In this document: positions 6,678-11,737 of the stretch, piece after piece | How positions within the stretch are numbered: the stretch's first letter is position 1 | Layout: each line of letters opens with the position of its first letter | Assembly: GCA_016936695.1 (NCBI GenBank) | Contig: JAFGXK010000031.1 | Location: 1 to 11,737, forward strand | DNA from: Bacteroidales bacterium | GTDB lineage: Bacteria > Bacteroidota > Bacteroidia > Bacteroidales > VadinHA17 | Length of the DNA stretch: 11,737 bases | Direction: 5' to 3' | Notes under the pieces: generated by a model | What the model was told of the DNA's origin: nothing | Databases searched by the model: none | Seen by the model: only the letters and a program-made list of their open reading frames with translations | Program-made: the position numbers and the translations under genes

Positions 6678-8204
6678 CTAAAATGCCTTTTCCCTGAGCC
6701 TGGCAATCTGCTCTTCGATTGAAATACTCCTCAAGAGTTTCCCCGTATTTGTAAGAAAATCGTGGTCGGGAAGGTACTTTTCCTGCATTTCCCTCCATTG
6801 TACTACTCCGGTGTTTATCCCATGTTCGTTCCTCTCCCTTAAAAGTTTTCCGCTCATTTTTATGAAATCAACCCTCCCCAGATAATCATATCTTGCATCA
6901 TGGATGATCCTGTCTGAAATTGATTCATGCCTTTCTTCGAATGAGTTGATAATGAGTTCTCTGGCCTGACTGATAAAAATTTCATCAAATCCGAAGCCCT
7001 GAAGCATCTCCTCCATCATCCTGCAGGATGCTCCAGCCGGATTTTCATATTCCCTCAGAAAACCTGTAAACAGAAAAACAGAAGCAAGCTTTAAGGGAAC
7101 ATATTGCTCGGGCTGTATTCCTTCGGCAATGGCAAGCAGCTCGGCCTGGGCCGCTACACCAACAGTATATTGTGCATTGTGGAAATAAAGGTTCGGATGA
7201 GCCTCTTCAAGGAACAACCTGCTGACCTTTTCCTCAACATCCTGCAGTTTCATCATCTGAACCATGAACCGGAACCTGTCGTTTGGCAATCCGTTCTCAT
7301 CCCTGAGCTCCGGCAGTATACCCTTTACGAAATACATGTCCAGATCACCCTTGTACTTTACCGGCATCCTGCCCCTGTATTCACACTCAAAGAAATCCTT
7401 GATAAACTCATAGGTTGCGCCCGAGATGTTTATCCTGCCCCCGTCGCCCGATGACTCCATCCGGCTTGCGATGTTTACCGTATCACCCCAGATATCATAC
7501 GACAGCTTCTTGTGACCTACCACACCGGCTATAACGTTGCCGGTATGAATCCCAATCCTGATATCCCAATATTTTATCCCTCTGATCAGAGATTCTTCCT
7601 TAAGCTTATGCATATATTCCTGCATCTCAAGGGCAGCCAGTGTAACTTCAACCGGATTGGTCCTGTTCTTTTCGGGTATACCTCCTGCACACATATAGGC
7701 ATCCCCGATGGTTTTGATCTTTTCGATCCTGTATTTTTCAACTACCGAATCAAAATGGAAGAAGAACTTGTCAAGCTCATCGATCAGAACCTCCGGATTC
7801 ATCTCTTCTGCAATCTGCGTAAAGCCCTGAATATCCGAGAATAAAACAGTTACAAAATTATACTTGGTTTTTGTGGCCTTACCCTTGGCCATAATCTCAT
7901 CAGCCGTGTCCTTCGGAAGTACATTCGCCAGAAGAGCTTCGGTCTTTTCATTTATTTTGATCAGGTCATCATTCTTTTTGGTTATAATCTGCTCAAGCTC
8001 CTCCTGCCTCCTTCTGAACTTACGTTCCAGCAGCCGGTAAAAAAGATACTGGGCGATAAGTAGTATAACAACAACTATAATGATTACAGGAAGCCTGAGT
8101 ATGAGGCCGGCCGGATCACCCGAACCGGTACAGGAAGGGACGGAAAGTAATGCTGTAACACTCATCAGATACATTGAAAGGCTCAACTTCTTCATTAACA
8201 GCAT
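6678..8204 (-). CDS. Membrane-bound class III adenylate cyclase with degenerate HD-type C-terminal domain
   Basis: It makes cyclic AMP from ATP. Numbering from ATG 8204 (508 residues; ATG at 8195 is equally plausible and gives a cleaner MKKLSLS start): a hydrophobic signal-like segment ends in SVPSC (Cys25); a transmembrane helix (about 33-53); a charged, probably coiled-coil signalling helix (56-95) leading into LLANVLP; and the cyclase domain (about 113-295). All catalytic positions are present: metal aspartates 124 (FSDIQGFT) and 168 (IGDAY), adenine-selecting Lys164 and Asp237 (YDIWG), Asn244 and Arg248 (VNIASRMES). This pattern predicts ATP rather than GTP as substrate. Residues about 310-508 form an HD-type helical domain whose metal positions are substituted. 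The tail is homologous to the right-edge gene of this window. There is no large periplasmic sensor domain. A promoter lies just upstream, so this is probably the first gene of the leftward block. Confidence 0.93.
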   Translation of the reverse strand: MLLMKKLSLSMYLMSVTALLSVPSCTGSGDPAGLILRLPVIIIVVVILLIAQYLFYRLLERKFRRRQEELEQIITKKNDDLIKINEKTEALLANVLPKDTADEIMAKGKATKTKYNFVTVLFSDIQGFTQIAEEMNPEVLIDELDKFFFHFDSVVEKYRIEKIKTIGDAYMCAGGIPEKNRTNPVEVTLAALEMQEYMHKLKEESLIRGIKYWDIRIGIHTGNVIAGVVGHKKLSYDIWGDTVNIASRMESSGDGGRINISGATYEFIKDFFECEYRGRMPVKYKGDLDMYFVKGILPELRDENGLPNDRFRFMVQMMKLQDVEEKVSRLFLEEAHPNLYFHNAQYTVGVAAQAELLAIAEGIQPEQYVPLKLASVFLFTGFLREYENPAGASCRMMEEMLQGFGFDEIFISQARELIINSFEERHESISDRIIHDARYDYLGRVDFIKMSGKLLRERNEHGINTGVVQWREMQEKYLPDHDFLTNTGKLLRSISIEEQIARLREKAF

Positions 8205-8231
8205 CTACTTATAATTCTACCTAAACGTTTT

Positions 8232-8263
8232 CAAATTTATCATTAAACTTTATTAACGCCAAA
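8232..8263 (-). promoter_or_regulatory. Bacteroidota-type promoter upstream of the cyclase gene
   Basis: On the minus strand TTTG (8263-8260), 20 bases, then TAAATTTG (8239-8232): an exact match to the Bacteroidota -33 (TTTG) and -7 (TAnnTTTG) elements with normal spacing. Transcription would start near 8225, leaving a leader of roughly 20-30 bases before the ATG at 8204 or 8195. It is the only strong promoter match I found for the leftward genes, so it could drive all seven down to the terminator after queA. Weaker internal promoters cannot be excluded. Confidence 0.75.
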
Positions 8264-8269
8264 CTTTAT
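8245..8269. repeat. Nine-base direct repeat in the divergent promoter region
   Basis: AAACTTTAT occurs at 8245-8253 and again at 8261-8269, start to start 16 bases. One copy covers most of the cyclase -33 element and the other lies in the spacer between -33 and -7. It could be an operator, but the region is AT-rich and a chance repeat is quite possible. Confidence 0.3.
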
Positions 8270-8339
8270 GCGCCATTGTGACATTCCAAAACTTTCGGCA
8301 CTTTTATTTATTAAATTCGCCCTGAAAATCACTGGCCGG

Positions 8340-8954
8340 ATGGAGATCGTATTTGCTTCGAATAACCTGCACAAGATAAGGGAAATCAATAATGTCCTGG
8401 GGGACAGCTTTAAACTCTTAAGCCTCAGCGATATAAAAATAGAGGAGGATATCCCTGAGAACGAACCAACCCTTGAAGGGAATGCACTCCACAAGGCACG
8501 CGTAATCCACAATGCTACCGGAATGAATGTCTTTGCAGATGATACCGGCCTTGAAACAGAAGCCCTGAACGGAGAACCGGGCGTCCACTCCGCAAGATTT
8601 GCCGGCGCTGACAAGGATTCGGAAGCCAACATAGACAAACTCCTTTCACTTATCAGGAACAAGACTAACCGCAAAGCCAGGTTCAGGACAGTCATAGCCC
8701 TTATCCTCGAAGGAAAGGAGTATCTTTTCGAGGGAACAGTAAGTGGAAAAATCATCCGTGAAAGAAGAGGCACTTCGGGATTCGGATATGATCCGGTATT
8801 TGTGCCAGATGGAAGCAAATTAACTTTTGCCGAGATGGACCTTGATGAAAAGAACCTTATCTCCCATCGTGCCAGAGCCTTTGCAAAACTGAAATCATTC
8901 CTTTCTTCTTACAAAGGGGAAATAGAAACAAATCCGTCGATCCCGACCACCTGA
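8340..8954 (+). CDS. rdgB: XTP/dITP diphosphatase (RdgB/HAM1 family)
   Basis: It hydrolyses non-canonical purine nucleotides (dITP, XTP, ITP) to the monophosphates and pyrophosphate, keeping deaminated purines out of DNA and RNA; cytoplasmic. From ATG 8340 it has 204 residues, near the family length. Motifs: FASNNLHKIREI (5-16) for phosphate binding, with Lys12; FADDTGLETEALNGEPGVHS (65-84) with the catalytic Asp68; GTSGFGYDPVF (144-154); and SHRARAF (175-181). The frame is open back to an ATG at 8268, but the extra 24 residues have no family counterpart and MEIVFASNN is the canonical start. It diverges from the cyclase gene across about 135 bases and lies 3 bases before porZ, with which it is probably cotranscribed. 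No convincing promoter of its own is seen; the nearest match, TAAATTCG upstream, is imperfect. Confidence 0.96.
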   Translation: MEIVFASNNLHKIREINNVLGDSFKLLSLSDIKIEEDIPENEPTLEGNALHKARVIHNATGMNVFADDTGLETEALNGEPGVHSARFAGADKDSEANIDKLLSLIRNKTNRKARFRTVIALILEGKEYLFEGTVSGKIIRERRGTSGFGYDPVFVPDGSKLTFAEMDLDEKNLISHRARAFAKLKSFLSSYKGEIETNPSIPTT

Positions 8955-8957
8955 AAG

Positions 8958-11234
8958 ATGAAAAAACTGTTATCCATAACAGTATCTGTTTTCATCCTGT
9001 TCACCCTTAAGGGCCAGACACCCGTCGGCTCCTGGACTGATCATCTCAATTACAATACTGCTGACGGCATTTCAGGCAATGCAGATATTATTTACTCCTC
9101 AACAGGAGCTTCTATACTGGTTTATGAAACCGGTATGAATGAAATCCGGAAGCTGTCTCCCGTGAGCGGTCTTTCTGAAACAGGAATTGCCTCAACAGGC
9201 TGGTCGGAGACAAACAGCACTCTGATTATAGCGTACACAAGCCTGAATATTGATCTGGTCAGGGGAAGCAGCATTGAAAATATCCCTGATATCCTGAACA
9301 GGTTCCCGTATGGACAAAAGAAAATCAACAGGATAAGAACAAGGGATAATTATGCTTACCTCGCTTCAGGCTATGGAATCATAATTGCCGATATTGTCAG
9401 AAAGGAGATTCGGGATACCTGGAAACCTGGCCAGGAATCCGGAGATAATGAGGTCTTCGATCTCGCTTTCGGAAACGGAATGGTTTACGCCGCTACTGCA
9501 AAAGGTCTGTGGCAGGCTGATCTTCAGAATCAGGGACTATCTTATCCTGGCAATTGGGAAAGGGTAAAGGGAATGCCGGAAGCAATTTGTAACCATGTAA
9601 TTTTTGCCGGTGAAACAATATACTGCAACTTGCCCGGAGCATCCGGAGATGATATTATTTATGCCATAAGCGAAGGCGTATCTGTCTTTTCACAGTCCCC
9701 CGGAACAGTCAACAGATCCTTTGATCCGGCTCCGGACGGGTTTTTAATTTCTTCATCCCGATCGTTAAGATATTACAGTGCTCAGGGAACACTCCTTAAG
9801 GAAATCTCATACTATGGATGGGGACAACCTGATATCTTCCAGTCTCTAATTTTCGGAAACGACATCTGGATAGCTGACAGAACTCATGGGACAATTCATG
9901 GAAAAAACATGACTGGTTTCACAGGTCTCCCGGTTTCCGGACCTGCCTCTAATAATGTAGCAGACATTACTTCGGAAGGAGGCAGAACAATAATTTGCGC
10001 AGGAGCAACCAACGGTTCGTGGAACGGTCTTAAGCTGCCTTACATGGTCTCGGTTCATGACGGCCGGAAATTTGAAAATATATCATCAGGATCTCACTAT
10101 GATGCCATGAGGGCCGCTATCGATAGCTCAGATCCTTCAAGGTTCTTCGTTTCATCATGGGGAAGCGGTGTGTTCATATATGAGAATAATACCCTGGTAA
10201 AACAATTCGACTCATCAAATTCACCCCTCCAGGAGTCCGGAACATCAGGAGAAACAAGAGTCCTGGGACTTGCTCAGGACAAGACCGGGAACCTCTGGAT
10301 CACCCAGCCTGACGTCACTGATAAAATCAAAGTGTTTAAATCCGGCGGAACCTGGGAATCCTATCCTGTAAACATAAACGCCCCGCTTGCAACGGATCTT
10401 ATAGCAACATCCTCGGGTCAGCTCTGGATTATTCTCCCCGATGGATATGGATTATTCATAATTGATGACAACGGCACATCCGGTATTTTAACCGATGATA
10501 AAACAAGAAAGCTGACCATCACCGACAGCGATAACAGGACAATTAATTCAGCCTTCTCACTTGCTGAAGACCTCGATGGAAGCATCTGGGTGGGCACCGG
10601 CCAGGGTCCGGTGATCTATCATAACCCGGAAGGAATTTTTGACAGCGACGTCAGGGGGTCCAGGATAAAGGTTCCGCGGAATGACGGATCGGGACTGGCT
10701 GACTACATGCTCGGCACAGAAACCATTACTTCAATAGCCGTTGACGGTGCAAACAGAAAATGGCTGGGAACGCTGAGCTCCGGGGCTTACCTTCTGTCGG
10801 CCGACGGTACAACCCTTTTGAAGAACTATAACACTTCCAACAGCCCGCTGTTCTCTGATTCAATAGCATCCGTTGCCATTAACCAGCTGACCGGCGAAGT
10901 TTGGTTCGGTACTTCCGGAGGAATTCTTTCAATCAGGGAAAATGCTACTACCGGGAATGAAACCTTCAACAATGTCTATTCCTTCCCTAATCCCGTGCGT
11001 GAAGACTTTACAGGAAATGTTACAATAACCGGACTGGTGAGGGATACTGAAGTCAAGATAACCGATATAAGCGGAAACCTCGTAAGTGAGACAACATCCG
11101 AAGGAGGACAGGCAAGCTGGGACCTGTCAACATACAACGGGCGAAGGGTGAAATCGGGTGTTTATCTTGTCTTTTGCGTTGCAGGTGACGGTTCCGAGTC
11201 GTGCATCACAAGGATTATGATCATCTCCAAATGA
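8958..11234 (+). CDS. porZ: Type IX secretion system protein PorZ
   Basis: PorZ is a cell-surface component of the T9SS attachment complex; in Porphyromonas gingivalis it binds anionic LPS and passes it to the PorU sortase, which joins it to secreted cargo. This 758-residue protein matches the family's length and layout: a signal peptide (1-20, MKKLLSITVSVFILF then KGQ), an N-terminal segment SWTDHLNYNTADGI typical of the family, two presumed beta-propellers, and a C-terminal sorting domain from about residue 671 (YSFPNPVREDF, then ITDISGNLV and GVYLV). Propeller-blade Trp motifs are clear in the second half at Trp447, 490, 544, 602 and 649 (for example GSIWVGTGQG). PorZ is itself a T9SS client, which explains the sorting domain. 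Whether this species makes the same LPS type cannot be told. The gene follows rdgB by 3 bases and ends directly against the convergent right-edge gene. Confidence 0.9.
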   Translation: MKKLLSITVSVFILFTLKGQTPVGSWTDHLNYNTADGISGNADIIYSSTGASILVYETGMNEIRKLSPVSGLSETGIASTGWSETNSTLIIAYTSLNIDLVRGSSIENIPDILNRFPYGQKKINRIRTRDNYAYLASGYGIIIADIVRKEIRDTWKPGQESGDNEVFDLAFGNGMVYAATAKGLWQADLQNQGLSYPGNWERVKGMPEAICNHVIFAGETIYCNLPGASGDDIIYAISEGVSVFSQSPGTVNRSFDPAPDGFLISSSRSLRYYSAQGTLLKEISYYGWGQPDIFQSLIFGNDIWIADRTHGTIHGKNMTGFTGLPVSGPASNNVADITSEGGRTIICAGATNGSWNGLKLPYMVSVHDGRKFENISSGSHYDAMRAAIDSSDPSRFFVSSWGSGVFIYENNTLVKQFDSSNSPLQESGTSGETRVLGLAQDKTGNLWITQPDVTDKIKVFKSGGTWESYPVNINAPLATDLIATSSGQLWIILPDGYGLFIIDDNGTSGILTDDKTRKLTITDSDNRTINSAFSLAEDLDGSIWVGTGQGPVIYHNPEGIFDSDVRGSRIKVPRNDGSGLADYMLGTETITSIAVDGANRKWLGTLSSGAYLLSADGTTLLKNYNTSNSPLFSDSIASVAINQLTGEVWFGTSGGILSIRENATTGNETFNNVYSFPNPVREDFTGNVTITGLVRDTEVKITDISGNLVSETTSEGGQASWDLSTYNGRRVKSGVYLVFCVAGDGSESCITRIMIISK

Positions 11235-11737
11235 TCAATCCTTAATCAGACTTTTTATCCTTTCTATCTGAAGCTTTTTGTTTACTTCCCTCAGGCTCCT
11301 TGCCGTTTTTGTAAAATACTGATGCCCCGAAATGAATTTCACCTGCAGCTTGTTCCATTCATTCAGGTCTTTCATCTTGTTCTGCGCTTTAAGCTCCTCG
11401 AAAAGAGTATTTGATACGGGAATAAAATCACTTCGCCCAAGGTAGTCAAGATCCGAGTCGCAGATAATTTCCTCAAGAAGGTTGGCAGGCCTGGGTGGCA
11501 GCCTGGTTGCCATGATAATCGAACAAATCTTCTCTATCTGTTCCGGCGTGTAACCATATTCAGGTAAAACCTTCCTTGCATACTCGGTCCCGCGCAACTC
11601 ATGCTCATCAAATGATTCGGTTATTCCGGTGTAGTGAAACAGGGCTGCCGTCTTAAGCAGAAGTATCTCCTCGTCGGTGCAGCCTTCGGCCCAGCCGATA
11701 AGCTCAACCTCGGTCACGACATCGACCGTATGTTTTA
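11235..11737 (-). CDS. HD-type domain protein, N-terminus cut by the window edge
   Basis: The last 167 residues or so of a leftward gene; the frame stays open through the right edge, so the GTG at 11717 is not its start. The first visible residues, KHTVDVVTEVELIGWAEG, are the opening helix of an HD phosphohydrolase-type domain, followed by AALFHYTG where the canonical HD pair reads HY, then IICDSDLDYLGRSDFI. The region aligns with residues 345-508 of the cyclase at 6678-8204: shared TV.V, AEG, FxxTG, DYLGRxDFI, a Trp-rich helix and the LR segment near the end. The missing part may therefore include a cyclase domain too, or this may be a stand-alone HD-type protein; the window cannot decide. 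HD proteins usually hydrolyse nucleotides or cyclic nucleotides, but with one metal ligand changed, activity is uncertain. It converges on porZ with no bases between. Confidence 0.82.
   Translation of the reverse strand, partial: KHTVDVVTEVELIGWAEGCTDEEILLLKTAALFHYTGITESFDEHELRGTEYARKVLPEYGYTPEQIEKICSIIMATRLPPRPANLLEEIICDSDLDYLGRSDFIPVSNTLFEELKAQNKMKDLNEWNKLQVKFISGHQYFTKTARSLREVNKKLQIERIKSLIKD

Noticed and set aside
6620..6706. Extended ilvE start at ATG 6706 overlapping the cyclase
   Set aside because: The extra residues do not belong to the aminotransferase fold, and a ribosome site precedes the ATG at 6619.
8300..8335. Promoter TAAATTCG for rdgB on the plus strand
   Set aside because: One mismatch in the -7 element and no TTTG at the right distance upstream; too weak to call.
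8268..8339. Extended rdgB start at ATG 8268
   Set aside because: The family begins at the beta strand MEIVFASNN, encoded from 8340; the upstream 24 codons run through AT-rich intergenic sequence.
8243..8818. Long open frame on the minus strand opposite rdgB (191 codons)
   Set aside because: It lies antisense to a gene with every RdgB motif intact, is rich in Ser/Arg/Leu as shadow frames are, and shows no recognisable domain or start signal.
11235..11717. Complete 160-residue gene starting at GTG 11717
   Set aside because: The frame continues upstream to the window edge and the residues before the GTG (KHTVDV) form part of the HD-domain opening helix, so the gene is cut rather than complete.

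Overview
The window reads as a stretch of a Bacteroidota chromosome, most likely from the Bacteroidales/Marinilabiliales side of the phylum. Four things point there: a porZ gene of the type IX secretion system with its own C-terminal sorting domain; an ftsX / DUF3098 / uppP / truB / queA cluster of the kind found in this phylum; a TTTG-N20-TAnnTTTG promoter, the -33/-7 form used by the Bacteroidota primary sigma factor; and weak or absent Shine-Dalgarno sequences before most genes. I see no tRNA, rRNA, CRISPR array, insertion sequence, integrase or phage gene. Apart from the surface protein at the left end this is mainly core genome.

Left end (1 to about 1615, minus strand): the N-terminal part of a large secreted protein with a signal peptide, a DUF2341-type region, a LamG-type lectin fold and the beginning of Ig/PKD-like repeats. 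It runs off the left edge. Its start is unusual: no ATG or GTG is available in frame. A Rho-independent terminator at 1764-1794 separates it from queA.

Centre (1823 to 8204, minus strand): seven tightly spaced genes read leftward. In transcription order they are a class III adenylate cyclase with a degenerate HD-type tail, ilvE (branched-chain aminotransferase), ftsX, a small DUF3098 membrane protein, uppP (undecaprenyl-diphosphatase), truB (tRNA pseudouridine 55 synthase) and queA (queuosine synthesis). A clear promoter lies upstream of the cyclase and a clear terminator lies after queA, so the block may be one long transcription unit. It combines a signalling enzyme, amino-acid metabolism, division and wall-lipid recycling, and tRNA modification.

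Right (8340 to 11737): rdgB (house-cleaning XTP/dITP pyrophosphatase) and porZ are read rightward, diverging from the cyclase, with only 3 bases between them. They meet a leftward gene end to end with no spacer. That last gene, cut by the right edge, carries an HD-type domain clearly homologous to the C-terminal tail of the cyclase. Two related HD-type proteins therefore flank rdgB-porZ. In the cyclase all four metal-ligand positions are substituted; in the right-edge protein only the Asp of the HD pair is.

I did not find a convincing new multi-gene system. The points most worth checking are the pseudo-HD cyclase and its neighbouring paralogue, the non-ATG start of the surface protein, and the cyclase promoter that may drive the envelope/tRNA operon.
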